A stretch of 50,996 nt of DNA from DSWT01 sp035415725 (GCA_035415725.1 DAOOGN010000015.1:1-50996), one strand, 5' to 3'. Shown: positions 1-8,118, numbered from the stretch's first letter. The notes: generated by a model from the letters alone, not told the origin. Program-made: numbers and translations.

Positions 1-34
1 ATGCCGGGCTGGATGGAGACAGCACGCAGGGGGA

Positions 35-87
35 AAAATTACCCATACGGAAGGGAAGGAATTCCCCCCATGAAGATGGGTAATTTT
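35..87. repeat. 12-bp inverted repeat upstream of the first gene
   Basis: AAAATTACCCAT at 35-46 is the exact reverse complement of ATGGGTAATTTT at 76-87. The 29-nt spacer contains a purine-rich/pyrimidine-rich pair around GGAATTCC that could extend a hairpin. It lies just 5' of a predicted -35 box, so it could be an operator or the terminator of a gene left of the window. No partner gene is visible to decide. Confidence 0.4.
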
Positions 88-91
88 CGGG

Positions 92-121
92 TTGACAACG
101 CGCTGGCGGTTAAGGTACGAT
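92..121 (+). promoter_or_regulatory. Predicted sigma70-type promoter for the 186-701 gene
   Basis: A perfect TTGACA at 92-97 is followed after 18 nt by TACGAT at 116-121 (5 of 6 consensus). The start codon is 65 nt further on. Prediction from sequence alone. Confidence 0.45.
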
Positions 122-185
122 TTGTTTGTAGAGTACCATTAAGGGATGGTGCGTTGTCATGCAACCAAACAAATGGAGGTTAACC

Positions 186-701
186 ATGAAACGCTCATTG
201 ATGTCTCTGAGTCTGGTCGTTGTGCTGTTGTCGCTGCTGATAGGGGCTCAAGGAGTACAAGCAGATCCATTGCTTCCGCCAGTACATAGATATCAAGACC
301 TGTGGTGTTCGAATATGCCAGATGCGCAGATCGCTGGAAGGCAACCGGGTTCTGCATGTAGCATACCTGTTGTCGCAATAGACCTATCTTCCGGTGAGCT
401 TGGAGTGTTGTCTTCATTGTATCGTCGGGGTTCCACCTATCGATGGACGAGTCAAAGTGATTCGGATTTGACAGAAGACGATATCAGGGTGACTGGATAT
501 CTCTATTGGAAGGTGGGTGGCTCATGGTTGTTTGAAGATTCTTGTTATGACCCCAAAACCCAGTCTCAACGCGCTGTTTGTCGGACCTATGGGCCGGGAG
601 GCAGTGGCCAAACCATGAAATCCGAGGGATTCCATTACTTCCATACAACCGGCTATGTCGATGCTTCATTCTGGACATCTCACATTAATTGGACCTCGTA
701 A
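186..701 (+). CDS. Hypothetical secreted protein
   Basis: A 171-residue protein with a classical signal peptide: Lys-Arg at the N-terminus, a hydrophobic stretch to about residue 20, and a likely signal peptidase I site after GVQA near residue 26. The mature part is rich in Trp, Tyr, Ser and Gly and has four Cys (in WCSN, ACSIP, SCYDP and VCRTYG) that could form two disulfides outside the membrane. The ATG at 186 is chosen over an upstream in-frame start because GGAGG at 176-180 sits 5 nt before it and it begins the signal peptide. I do not recognise the family. It has its own promoter and is followed by a terminator hairpin before the next gene, so the two genes are at most partly co-transcribed. 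A secreted or surface role is the only safe inference. Confidence 0.75.
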   Translation: MKRSLMSLSLVVVLLSLLIGAQGVQADPLLPPVHRYQDLWCSNMPDAQIAGRQPGSACSIPVVAIDLSSGELGVLSSLYRRGSTYRWTSQSDSDLTEDDIRVTGYLYWKVGGSWLFEDSCYDPKTQSQRAVCRTYGPGGSGQTMKSEGFHYFHTTGYVDASFWTSHINWTS

Positions 702-728
702 GCAGGATCATTTGATCGGTATACATTC

Positions 729-770
729 GCTGCCCGGACACGCTGAATTCGTTCGGACAGCGGTTTTTTT
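729..770 (+). terminator. Rho-independent terminator or attenuator
   Basis: GCTGCCCGGA (729-738) pairs with TTCGGACAGC (752-761) with one mismatch and a 13-nt loop, followed by seven T at 764-770. It lies between two same-strand genes and only 20 nt before the next start codon, so it may reduce rather than stop read-through. Confidence 0.7.
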
Positions 771-789
771 GCTGAAGGAGACTGTAACT

Positions 790-1797
790 ATGCACATTAT
801 TGCAAGATGCCTACTGCTGTTTTCTCTTGGGGGCTTTCTTGTCGGTTGTGCTCCGCGCAGTGATGTTACCGCATGGGTTCGCCACGAGGTGTGGTCCGAG
901 GAAGTGTGGTACAGCGAATGGTTGGGCGGAGGAACCAGTGCTCGCGGTTTAGCTGTAGGGTATATGCGACCGGAGGATCGCCACAAACCGATCCAGGAGC
1001 GCACGTCCACTTATCTGTTTTATGTTCAACTGGGGGAACCGTTTGTGGCGCGACTCTTACTCGGTACAGGAAGCGACACTGCTTACCCTGTTGTGGTTTC
1101 GGTCTTTTTGGATTACAAACAGGTGGGTTTTGGTTTGGATGGTCAATGGGGGCTTTTGCATTACCTAGAGATACCACCTGCCCCCACTCTTATGGAGATC
1201 CCCCTTGAAGTTCGCATCGAAACCTCCGGATGGCACGATCTCTTTGTCGTCGCTTTTTCTGAGCCAGAAAATCGTCCTGTCGATCCGCAGATGCGACTGG
1301 CACCGTCTTTCCCCGCACTCGGACGCCGCACGGTGGTATGCGTAGGAGACTGTACGATACCGGAGTTGGATGCGAAACTTCCTGACGTGCGGGTAGGCGA
1401 AGATGTGGGCGTGCAACATACCCATGTTTTTGCTTGGCCGCTGTTACCTGCTGACGGCAGACCCGCTAAGGAACGCCTCTTGCTGGCGGCTGAGGCCAGG
1501 CCTGGCGAATCCTTTTCTCTGGAGTTGTGGGCCAGAAATCCCAGTACGGATACTCGAAACTATGTGATCGTACCGGTATTAAACTTTCGACAAGTTCCCT
1601 TTGCCGGAGAGCCGCTTCTATATTTGTCTATGCCCGCAGGGAGTGAATTATTTATCCCAGGACAAGTTCGATTACCGGGTAACAAGGGCGTGCATGAGTT
1701 GCAATTCATAATCATTTCCGACCCTTACCAGCCCCTTGAAGAGGTACGTGATCATTTTGTAGGATCTGATATGCGATCTGCGTTGATCGTGGAATAG
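790..1797 (+). CDS. Hypothetical lipoprotein
   Basis: A 335-residue lipoprotein. The signal peptide ends in the lipobox LVGC with the acylated Cys at residue 20. The start at 790 is preferred over a longer frame from 655 because AGGAG at 776-780 precedes it with good spacing and it places the signal peptide at the N-terminus. The mature part seems to hold two related beta-rich halves: each has a run resembling 'L-G/A-x-x-G-(D/E)-x-(F/Y)' followed by 'P-V-x-x-(V/L)-x-x-(D/N)-(Y/F)-(K/R)-Q-V-x-F' (YPVVVSVFLDYKQVGF about residue 99, NYVIVPVLNFRQVPF about residue 256). This suggests a duplicated surface-exposed beta-sandwich. No catalytic motif is visible. It is probably co-regulated with the secreted protein upstream. 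Function unknown. Confidence 0.75.
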   Translation: MHIIARCLLLFSLGGFLVGCAPRSDVTAWVRHEVWSEEVWYSEWLGGGTSARGLAVGYMRPEDRHKPIQERTSTYLFYVQLGEPFVARLLLGTGSDTAYPVVVSVFLDYKQVGFGLDGQWGLLHYLEIPPAPTLMEIPLEVRIETSGWHDLFVVAFSEPENRPVDPQMRLAPSFPALGRRTVVCVGDCTIPELDAKLPDVRVGEDVGVQHTHVFAWPLLPADGRPAKERLLLAAEARPGESFSLELWARNPSTDTRNYVIVPVLNFRQVPFAGEPLLYLSMPAGSELFIPGQVRLPGNKGVHELQFIIISDPYQPLEEVRDHFVGSDMRSALIVE

Positions 1798-1808
1798 AGC
1801 TTTTCGCA

Positions 1809-1928
1809 AACAAAGACCTTACATTGCTTGGCAAGACGTTGAATCGCACTGAAGTCCACGGTCATAAAATTGACATCGAGGGCAATCTTCTATGGTCAGA
1901 GAAGGGCGCGCTTATTCGTTTCGAATAA
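1809..1928 (+). other. Short open stretch without a start, possible gene relic
   Basis: The frame ending in TAA at 1926-1928 is open from before 1809 and reads like a protein (…TEVHGHKIDIEGNLLW…), but it has no start codon or ribosome binding site and overlaps the end of the lipoprotein gene in another frame. It may be the tail of a deleted small gene. A 20-codon ORF at 1970-2032 (MEVELHYEEDIVDYFEI…) follows and resembles the N-terminus of small DUF2283-like proteins. Neither is likely to be functional. Apart from these and the terminator at 2041 I see nothing in 1798-2221. Confidence 0.25.
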
Positions 1929-2040
1929 CCCCATAACCCCAACCCGATTTATACCAGACGCACGCAACTATGGAGGTAGAATTGCACTATGAAGAAGATA
2001 TCGTAGATTATTTCGAAATTAGACACGAGTAGAATCAACT

Positions 2041-2074
2041 GAGCCTGGGAAAGAATTCCCAGGCTCATTCTTTT
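2041..2074 (+). terminator. Rho-independent terminator
   Basis: GAGCCTGGGA (2041-2050) pairs perfectly with TCCCAGGCTC (2057-2066) over a 6-nt loop, followed by ATTCTTTT. It probably ends transcription from the secreted protein/lipoprotein region. Confidence 0.8.
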
Positions 2075-2221
2075 GGCGTATAGGCGTTGGGCAGAGTGAA
2101 AAATTGCTGTCTTGCTGCGCCGTGCTACACTTGGGTTTGCGTATACCTAAGCCGCACTAAACGAGTTTGGTGGCAGGTGACCCTAATAGAGACCGGCCAC
2201 AGCTTTTCCGGAAAGGAACCC

Positions 2222-2548
2222 TTAAGGCGCAAAAAGTGCGGAAAGCGCGTCGAGGAGGGTGTTTTGCGTCGCGGCGTCCAGGTCGCCCAGTGATGCGCCC
2301 AGACGCGCGCGGTCTACGGTGCGCAGTTGATCCAGGACAATGTAGCCGTCACGTTGGGCGATTCGGCAGGGCGGGCGGAAGGGATAGGGATGGCTTTGGG
2401 TGGTCAAGGGGGCAATGATGACGGTCTGCAATTGCCGGTTCAGCTCGTCGGGCGAGATCACGACGGCGGGACGGGTTTTACGTAATTCGTGGCCGCGCGT
2501 GGGATCCAGATCGACCCAATAGACGCCAAAGCGGTGCGGCGTTACCAT
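2222..2548 (-). CDS. MazF/PemK-family mRNA interferase toxin
   Basis: A 108-residue protein of the PemK/MazF family, ribosome-independent or ribosome-assisted endoribonucleases that cut mRNA. The family signature is near the N-terminus: VYWVDLDPTRGHE followed by KTRPAVVISPDELN, including the conserved Arg of the active-site loop. C-terminal strands with YIVLDQLRTVDRARL match the usual dimer-interface region, and length is normal. I chose the ATG at 2548 rather than the in-frame GTG at 2554: GGAGG at 2556-2560 lies 7 nt before the ATG but almost on top of the GTG. The start overlaps the antitoxin stop codon by 7 nt, typical of translational coupling in toxin-antitoxin operons. The toxin is intact as far as can be seen. 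Confidence 0.9.
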   Translation of the reverse strand: MVTPHRFGVYWVDLDPTRGHELRKTRPAVVISPDELNRQLQTVIIAPLTTQSHPYPFRPPCRIAQRDGYIVLDQLRTVDRARLGASLGDLDAATQNTLLDALSALFAP

Positions 2549-2820
2549 TGCCACTCCTCCTCTTCCCAGACCGTCGGTGTCTCAGGATCCATTAAGGCGT
2601 CTTCGCCGTGCGCAGCCAGCGTGGCCGCGGCGGCTTCCCACCCGGCGCGCGGATGGATAGCCGGCCGCACGATGAGCGCGCCGTCTTGGATTTCCAGCGT
2701 GACTTCATTTTCCAGGTGAAGTTGCCTTAACAGCGGTTTGGGAATGCGCACGCCCTGCGAATTCCCGATCCGTACCAGCCGGGTATGTAGTTTTCCGGTG
2801 GGCGAGATCATATTGGTCAT
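2542..2820 (-). CDS. AbrB/MazE-type antitoxin
   Basis: A 92-residue antitoxin with an N-terminal SpoVT/AbrB swapped-hairpin DNA-binding domain (TRLVRIGNSQGVRIPKPLL, residues about 14-32, then EVTLEIQDGALIVRP) and an acidic C-terminal tail ending WEEEEWQW that would wrap around the toxin. The start at 2820 has AGGAG 8 nt upstream. It is the first gene of a two-gene operon with the MazF-like toxin. By analogy with the family it neutralises the toxin and represses its own promoter. A palindrome over the predicted -10 box fits that role. Confidence 0.9.
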   Translation of the reverse strand: MTNMISPTGKLHTRLVRIGNSQGVRIPKPLLRQLHLENEVTLEIQDGALIVRPAIHPRAGWEAAAATLAAHGEDALMDPETPTVWEEEEWQW

Positions 2821-2844
2821 CGCAAATTCTCCTTTCTTTGTGGT

Positions 2845-2878
2845 AATTACATTGTAATTCTGATCTTAGGGCTGTCAA
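2845..2878 (-). promoter_or_regulatory. Toxin-antitoxin promoter with operator palindrome
   Basis: On the minus strand TTGACA (2878-2873) and TACAAT (2856-2851) are separated by 16 nt, a near-consensus promoter. The palindrome AATTACA-A-TGTAATT at 2845-2859 covers the -10 box, so antitoxin binding there would block RNA polymerase. Confidence 0.65.
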
Positions 2879-2984
2879 GGGTCAATATAGGAGAATTGTG
2901 TCTCGTCCAGTATACAGATTGCGATTCCTACACGCTATGTTACACTTGATCGCATACTGTTGGATACCTGAGGAGGCGTCTTTT

Positions 2985-4124
2985 ATGAAAATCGTGCATC
3001 TGATATTTTTGTTGATCATCGGGCTGTCCCTGTGGACGGCGTGTACGATGCCAGAAACTACAACCGCGCCTACGCCCACATTGCTTCCCACGCGCACCCT
3101 TTCCCCCACCGCGATGCCAACGCTTACACCAACGCCGCACCCCACTGCTACACCTTCACCCACCGCCACGCCGACCGCCACCGCAACGCCTACACCCACC
3201 CCGACACCTACGCACCCGCTGATGATCGACGTGATGCGCGAGCAAGCCTATCCCGGCAGTAACCTCGTCATTGAACAAACCCTGTCGCCCGGCGTCAACT
3301 ACGACCGCTACGTCGTCTCGTATCTGTCCGAGGGCTTCAAGATCTACGCGCTGCTCACGATCCCACGTGGCGAGAAACCCGCGACCGGCTGGCCGATCAT
3401 CGTCTTTAACCACGGCTACATCCCGCCTGCGCAGTACCGCACCACCGAGCGCTACGTCGCCTACGTGGACGGCTTCGCGCGCAACGGCTACATCGTCATC
3501 CGCCCGGACTATCGCGGGCACGGCGACTCCGAGGGCGAACCGGCCAATGCCTACGACACCCCGGCCTACACGATCGATGTGCTCAACGCGATGGCCTCGG
3601 CGCAACGCTTGCCGGAGGCCGATCCCGACCGTGTGGGGATGTGGGGACACTCGATGGGCGGCACGATCACGCTGCGGGCGATGGTGGTCCGCGACGACAT
3701 CAAGGCCGGGGTGATTTGGGCCGGCGTCGTCGCCGATTATCCTGAATTGATGGATCGCTGGCAGCGCCGTTTCCTGACGCCTGTTGCGGCAGGCGCGGGG
3801 ACGCCCACGCCCGGTTCGGGTCGCCGCTGGGGTGACATCCTGTTCACCTACGGGACGCCGGACGAAAACCCCGTCTTCTGGGCCTCGATTGATCCGTGGG
3901 CCTATCTCACCGAACTTTCCGGCCCGTTGCAACTGCACCACGGCACAAGCGATACCTCCGTCCCTGTCGAGTACTCCGAAGACCTGTACGCGCAGTTGCA
4001 GGCGGAAGGCGTCACCAGCGAGTTGTACATCTACCAGGGCGACGACCACAACCTCGCCGGTAACTTCAGCGCGGCGATGCGGCGTTCTGTTGAATTCTTC
4101 GATCTTTACGTCAAGGGTGAGTAG
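2985..4124 (+). CDS. Alpha/beta-hydrolase lipoprotein (S9/DAP-like esterase or peptidase)
   Basis: A 379-residue lipoprotein. Signal peptide ends at LWTAC with Cys20 acylated. Residues 25-77 form a Thr-Pro-rich linker, then comes an alpha/beta-hydrolase domain. The oxyanion region is FNHGY, the nucleophile elbow is GHSMGG with Ser223, and the triad is completed by Asp323 (HHGTSDTSVP) and His355 (GDDHNL). This layout is that of prolyl-oligopeptidase-like or acetyl-xylan-esterase-like hydrolases. The substrate cannot be read from sequence. The enzyme should be tethered outside the cytoplasmic membrane. Start at 2985 is set by AGGAGG at 2971-2976 and by the signal peptide; the frame is open from 2898. 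The gene is divergent from the toxin-antitoxin operon. Confidence 0.88.
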   Translation: MKIVHLIFLLIIGLSLWTACTMPETTTAPTPTLLPTRTLSPTAMPTLTPTPHPTATPSPTATPTATATPTPTPTPTHPLMIDVMREQAYPGSNLVIEQTLSPGVNYDRYVVSYLSEGFKIYALLTIPRGEKPATGWPIIVFNHGYIPPAQYRTTERYVAYVDGFARNGYIVIRPDYRGHGDSEGEPANAYDTPAYTIDVLNAMASAQRLPEADPDRVGMWGHSMGGTITLRAMVVRDDIKAGVIWAGVVADYPELMDRWQRRFLTPVAAGAGTPTPGSGRRWGDILFTYGTPDENPVFWASIDPWAYLTELSGPLQLHHGTSDTSVPVEYSEDLYAQLQAEGVTSELYIYQGDDHNLAGNFSAAMRRSVEFFDLYVKGE

Positions 4125-4149
4125 CCGCGATTTCCAAATCGTGCTCGCG

Positions 4150-4178
4150 TTCGTCAGAGTAAAAAAGCTGACTATAAT
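4150..4178 (+). promoter_or_regulatory. Possible promoter of the aminotransferase gene
   Basis: A perfect TATAAT at 4173-4178 lies 29 nt before the start codon. The -35 candidate TTCGTC (4150-4155, 17-nt spacer) is weak. Confidence 0.4.
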
Positions 4179-4206
4179 CGGCTGTATAGCACAAAAGGAG
4201 TGATTG

Positions 4207-5382
4207 ATGATGAAAGACCGCAAACTGTTAATGATCCCCGGCCCTATCGAATTCGACCCCGTGGTGCTGGCGGCGCTGGGCGCGCCGACGACGAGCCACG
4301 TGGCCCCGGAGTTCATCGAAGTCTTCGGGCAGGCGTTGGAGCGGATGCGCGAGGTGTTTCTCTGTCCCGACGGACAGCCCTTCATCATAGCCGGATCGGG
4401 CACGCTGGCGATGGATCTGGCCGGCGCGAACCTGATCGAGCCGGGCGACAAGGCGCTGGTCGTCAACACCGGCTACTTCGGCGACCGCTACGGGACGTTG
4501 TTGGAACGGTATGGCGCGGAGGTCACGCACGTCCGCGCGCCTGTCGGTGGTTGCCCGGCGCTGGAAGCGGTGGAGGCGGCGCTTAAAACAACCTGCTTCA
4601 AGCTGATGACGGTGACGCACGTGGACACGTCAACCGGCGTGCTCACCGACGTGCAAGGGCTGGCGGCTCTGGCGCGGCAGTACGACACGCTCATCGTCGT
4701 GGACGGCGTCTGCTCGGTGGCGGGCGAGGAACTGCGGATGACTGAATGGGGTGTGGACGTGGCGTTCACGGCATCGCAGAAAGCTGTAGGCGTGCCGCCG
4801 GGATTGGCGCTCCTCGTCGCAGGGCCGCGCGCGATGGCAGCCTTCAAGGCGCGCACGAAACCCGTCCTGAACTTCTACGCCGATTGGACGCACTGGCTGC
4901 CGGTGATGGAAGCCTACGAAGCGCGCAAAGTCGCCTACTTCGGCACACCGGCGGTCAACCTGGTCGCGGCGCTCAACGTGAGCCTGGGCCTTATCTTGCG
5001 GGAAGGCATGGAGGCGCGTTTCGCGCGTCATCGGGCCATTGGCGCGGCGTGCCAGGCGGCGATGGCGGCGCTCGGCCTGGGCCAGGTGCCGTTGTCGCCC
5101 GACATCGCGGCGCACACGATGACCGCTCCGCGTTTCCCAGCGGGCATCGGCGCGGACGCTCTGCTGCCGAAGATCACGGCGGCGGGAGTGATATTAGCAT
5201 CCGGCCTGCATCCAGCGATCAAGGCGGAGTATTTCCGCATTGGGCACATGGGCGTTGTCACCCAGGGCGACCTGCTGGCGACGATTGGCGCACTCGAAAC
5301 CGGGTTGGCGCAATGTGGCTACGCCTTCGACCGGGGCGCGGGCGTTGCGGCAGTGATGGCAGAGCTTTGTCGACGGATTTAA
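4207..5382 (+). CDS. Class V aminotransferase (serine/alanine-glyoxylate type)
   Basis: A 391-residue fold-type I PLP enzyme of the alanine-glyoxylate / serine-pyruvate aminotransferase group. It opens with the family hallmark MIPGPIEFDPVVL. SGTLAMDLAGANL forms the phosphate-binding region, Asp166 in VVDGVCS contacts the PLP pyridine nitrogen, and Lys192 in SQKAVGVPPG forms the Schiff base. RIGHMG near the C-terminus supplies the substrate carboxylate Arg. Likely reaction: transfer of an amino group from serine or alanine to glyoxylate, although phosphonoacetaldehyde-type or cysteine-desulfurase-like substrates cannot be excluded. GGAG at 4197-4200 sits 6 nt before ATG 4207; ATG 4210 is also possible. 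The last codons run into a short repeat whose TAA is the stop. A glycerate kinase lies elsewhere in the window (21888), which would fit serine/glycerate metabolism, but they are not linked. Confidence 0.88.
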   Translation: MMKDRKLLMIPGPIEFDPVVLAALGAPTTSHVAPEFIEVFGQALERMREVFLCPDGQPFIIAGSGTLAMDLAGANLIEPGDKALVVNTGYFGDRYGTLLERYGAEVTHVRAPVGGCPALEAVEAALKTTCFKLMTVTHVDTSTGVLTDVQGLAALARQYDTLIVVDGVCSVAGEELRMTEWGVDVAFTASQKAVGVPPGLALLVAGPRAMAAFKARTKPVLNFYADWTHWLPVMEAYEARKVAYFGTPAVNLVAALNVSLGLILREGMEARFARHRAIGAACQAAMAALGLGQVPLSPDIAAHTMTAPRFPAGIGADALLPKITAAGVILASGLHPAIKAEYFRIGHMGVVTQGDLLATIGALETGLAQCGYAFDRGAGVAAVMAELCRRI

Positions 5383-5400
5383 CGGATTTGAACGGATTTT
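5373..5400. repeat. Short tandem repeat (ACGGATTT)
   Basis: Three imperfect copies of an ACGGATTT-based 9-10 bp unit end the aminotransferase gene and continue past it. The stop codon TAA lies within the repeat. 5383-5542 is otherwise intergenic, with a phrase of GACTA-containing 7-8-mers at about 5488-5515. Confidence 0.5.
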
Positions 5401-5542
5401 TTTAACTTTCAGCTTGGAACGCGTATCCTGTAACCATTTTCTTGGGGAGTGTAGCCAAATCCGTGGTGCAACCTCGATATTGACAATGACTACAGGACTA
5501 CGCGACTAATGACTATCAAACTATTTCCTTAAGGAGAAAACC

Positions 5543-8020
5543 ATGCGTTACGGATACTTCGATGACCAAAACCGCGAATATGTGATCACGCAGCCGGACA
5601 CGCCACTGCCGTGGATCAACTACCTGGGCAGCGAGGCGTACTTTGGCCTTATCTCCAACACGGCGGGCGGCTACTCATTCTACCGCGACGCGCGACTGCG
5701 CCGGATCACCCGCTACCGTTACAACAACGTGCCGCCGGACTTCGGCGGACGCTACCTCTACGTGCGCGACAACGCCAGCGGGACGTTCTGGTCGCCCTCG
5801 TGGCAGCCCACGCGGACGCCGTTGGATAACTACACCTGCCGCCATGGCATGGGATACACCATCATCGAATCGGCGCATGAACGCATCAACGTGCAGACGC
5901 TGTATTTTGTGCCCCTCGGCGCGAATTTGGAGATTTGGTCGACGACGATCACCAACCAACGCGACACGGCGGCGGATTTGTCGCTCTTCTCGTTGATCGA
6001 ATTCTGTCTATGGGACGCGCAGGACGACGCGACGAACTACCAGCGCAACTTCAACATCGCGCAAGTGGAGGTCCCCCGCGAGGAGGGGGTGATCTACCAC
6101 AAGACCGAATACCGCGAACGCCGCGACCACTTCGCCTACTTCGCCTGCTCTGAACCGCTGGCCGGCTACGATACCCATCGCGATGACTTCCTCGGCCCTT
6201 ATCGGGGATGGGACAGGCCGCTTGTGGTCGAGCGTGGCGAGTCCGCCAATTCCGAAGCACGCAGTTGGGCACCCATCGGCTCGCACCACGTCAAGCTCAT
6301 ACTGCAACCGGGGGAGTCGCGCCGCGTGATCTTCGTGCTCGGCTATCAGGAGAACCCGCGCGACCAGAAATTCGATCCGCCGGATTCGCAGATCATCAAC
6401 AAGCGCGCCGTCAAGCCGCTCCTGGCGCAATACCTCAGGCCGGAGGCTGTGGATGCGGCTTTCGCCGACCTGCGCGCTTACTGGGATGGCATCCTCGGCA
6501 TCTACCAGGTGGAGACGCCCGACGTGGCGACCAACCGCATGGTCAATGTGTGGAACGCTTATCAGTGCATGGTGACGTTCAACATGTCGCGCTCGGCCTC
6601 GTACTTCGAGTCCGGCGTGGGACGGGGATTGGGCTTCCGTGATTCCAGCCAGGACCTGCTCGGCTTTGTTCACCAGGCGCCGGAACGCGCCCGCGAACGG
6701 CTACTCGATCTGGCAGCGACGCAGTTGGCAAGCGGCGGCGCGTATCACCAGTTCCAGCCCCTCACCAAGCGGGGCAACGACGCCGTGGGTAGTGGCTTCA
6801 ACGATGATCCGCTCTGGCTGCCGCTGGCGGTCGTCGCCTACCTTAAAGAAACCGGCGATTGGGACATCCTCGACGCGCCGGTCCCCTACGAGAACAAACC
6901 CGGCACTGAGACCCCACTCGCCGAGCATCTGGAACGCTCGATGAATTACACGCTCAACAACCTCGGTCCGCACGGCCTGCCCCTCATCGGTCGTGCCGAC
7001 TGGAACGACTGTCTGAACCTCAACGTCTTCTCTGACGAACCGGGCGAATCTTTCCAGGTAGCCCCGCTCAAGAAAGACGGCACGGTGGCGGAATCCGTCT
7101 TCATTGCCGTCCTGTTCGTCCTCGCGGCCAAAGAGATGGCGGCGTTAAGCGAATCGGCGAATCAGCGAATCAGCGGATCGAAATTCGTAATTCGTAATTC
7201 GAAATTCTACCTCGACGCTGCCGCGAAAATGGAAGAAACCATCTGGGCGCACGGCTGGGACGGCGCGTGGTTCCTGCGCGCTTACGATGCCTTCGGCGAG
7301 AAAGTCGGCTCGCACGAATGTGCCGAAGGGCAGATTTTCATCGAGCCGCAGGGGGTGGCGATTATGGCGGGGCTGGGGCTGGACGACGGTAAGGCCGAGG
7401 CGACGTTGGCTTCCGTGCACGAGCGCCTTGCCACCGCACACGGCATCCTGTTGCAGCAACCAGCGTTTTCGCGCTACTACCTGCAATTGGGCGAGATCAG
7501 CTCCTACCCGCCCGGCTTCAAGGAAAACGCCAGCGTCTTCTGCCACACCAATCCGTGGATCATGATCGCGGAGGCCATCATGGGGCACGGTGACCGGGCG
7601 TTCGACTACTACCGGCGCATCTGCCCTGCCGCGCGGGAGGGCATCAGCGAGATTCACCGCTGCGAACCCTACGTCTACGCGCAGACGATTGCCGGGCGCG
7701 ACAACCCGCGTCACGGCGAGGCGAAGAACTCGTGGCTCACCGGCACCGCCGCGTGGAACTATGTCGCCATCACGCAGTGGATTCTGGGCATCCGTCCGAC
7801 CTACAATGGTTTGCAGATCGCGCCCGTCGTCCCGCTGGATTGGCAGGGCTTCACCGCCACGCGCATCTTCCGCGGCGTGACGTATCACATCACCGTGGAG
7901 CGTCAGGGTGGGGGAAACGCCGTTGCACTCGTCGTAGATGGTCGGCCTGTGGCGGGCGACGTCGTCCCGCTGCCCGCGCCTGGGGTGAAGGATGTGACGG
8001 TGAAGGTCACGCTGAGCTAA
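5543..8020 (+). CDS. GH94 glycoside phosphorylase, cellobiose phosphorylase-like
   Basis: An 825-residue protein matching the whole GH94 layout: N-terminal beta-sandwich (about 1-280), helical linker, (alpha/alpha)6 barrel (about 310-740) and a C-terminal beta-sheet cap. The motif GRADWNDCLNL contains the general acid Asp486, and VGRGLGFRDSSQDLLG matches the substrate/phosphate loop of cellobiose phosphorylases. GH94 enzymes cleave beta-1,4-glucosides with inorganic phosphate, giving alpha-glucose 1-phosphate. Cellobiose is the best guess from the motifs; cellodextrin or other beta-glucosides are possible. No signal peptide, so cytoplasmic. GGAG at 5533-5536 precedes the ATG. An in-frame repeat tract (7151-7207) adds about 19 residues between helices of the barrel without breaking the frame. 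No sugar transporter is adjacent. Confidence 0.93.
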   Translation: MRYGYFDDQNREYVITQPDTPLPWINYLGSEAYFGLISNTAGGYSFYRDARLRRITRYRYNNVPPDFGGRYLYVRDNASGTFWSPSWQPTRTPLDNYTCRHGMGYTIIESAHERINVQTLYFVPLGANLEIWSTTITNQRDTAADLSLFSLIEFCLWDAQDDATNYQRNFNIAQVEVPREEGVIYHKTEYRERRDHFAYFACSEPLAGYDTHRDDFLGPYRGWDRPLVVERGESANSEARSWAPIGSHHVKLILQPGESRRVIFVLGYQENPRDQKFDPPDSQIINKRAVKPLLAQYLRPEAVDAAFADLRAYWDGILGIYQVETPDVATNRMVNVWNAYQCMVTFNMSRSASYFESGVGRGLGFRDSSQDLLGFVHQAPERARERLLDLAATQLASGGAYHQFQPLTKRGNDAVGSGFNDDPLWLPLAVVAYLKETGDWDILDAPVPYENKPGTETPLAEHLERSMNYTLNNLGPHGLPLIGRADWNDCLNLNVFSDEPGESFQVAPLKKDGTVAESVFIAVLFVLAAKEMAALSESANQRISGSKFVIRNSKFYLDAAAKMEETIWAHGWDGAWFLRAYDAFGEKVGSHECAEGQIFIEPQGVAIMAGLGLDDGKAEATLASVHERLATAHGILLQQPAFSRYYLQLGEISSYPPGFKENASVFCHTNPWIMIAEAIMGHGDRAFDYYRRICPAAREGISEIHRCEPYVYAQTIAGRDNPRHGEAKNSWLTGTAAWNYVAITQWILGIRPTYNGLQIAPVVPLDWQGFTATRIFRGVTYHITVERQGGGNAVALVVDGRPVAGDVVPLPAPGVKDVTVKVTLS
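7151..7207. repeat. In-frame short-repeat insertion inside the GH94 gene
   Basis: 57 bp (19 codons) made of octamers AATCRGCG (three copies) followed by heptamers AATTCGT/AATTCGA (three and a half copies). It encodes the low-complexity stretch ESANQRISGSKFVIRNSKF in a region where the family normally has a short loop. Confidence 0.65.
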
Positions 8021-8118
8021 AGATGGGGAGCTTTTCTATCACGGATTTACACGAATGTTATATGTTTAATTCGTGAGGATGAGTGAAGATTCGTGGTTGG
8101 TTATCGTGGAGGCGTGTT

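Noticed and set aside
655..789. N-terminal extension of the 790-1797 lipoprotein from 655
   Set aside because: It would run through the preceding gene's end and the terminator, and would bury the signal peptide; a good ribosome site precedes 790.
3060..3220. Repetitive ACCCCxACG-type DNA that could look like a CRISPR or satellite
   Set aside because: It encodes the Thr-Pro linker of the hydrolase lipoprotein; similar tracts in other lipoproteins are also linkers. No spacer-repeat structure.
3156..4469. Long minus-strand open frame (437 codons)
   Set aside because: It is a shadow of the hydrolase and aminotransferase genes in GC-rich DNA, has no family motifs and crosses two real genes.
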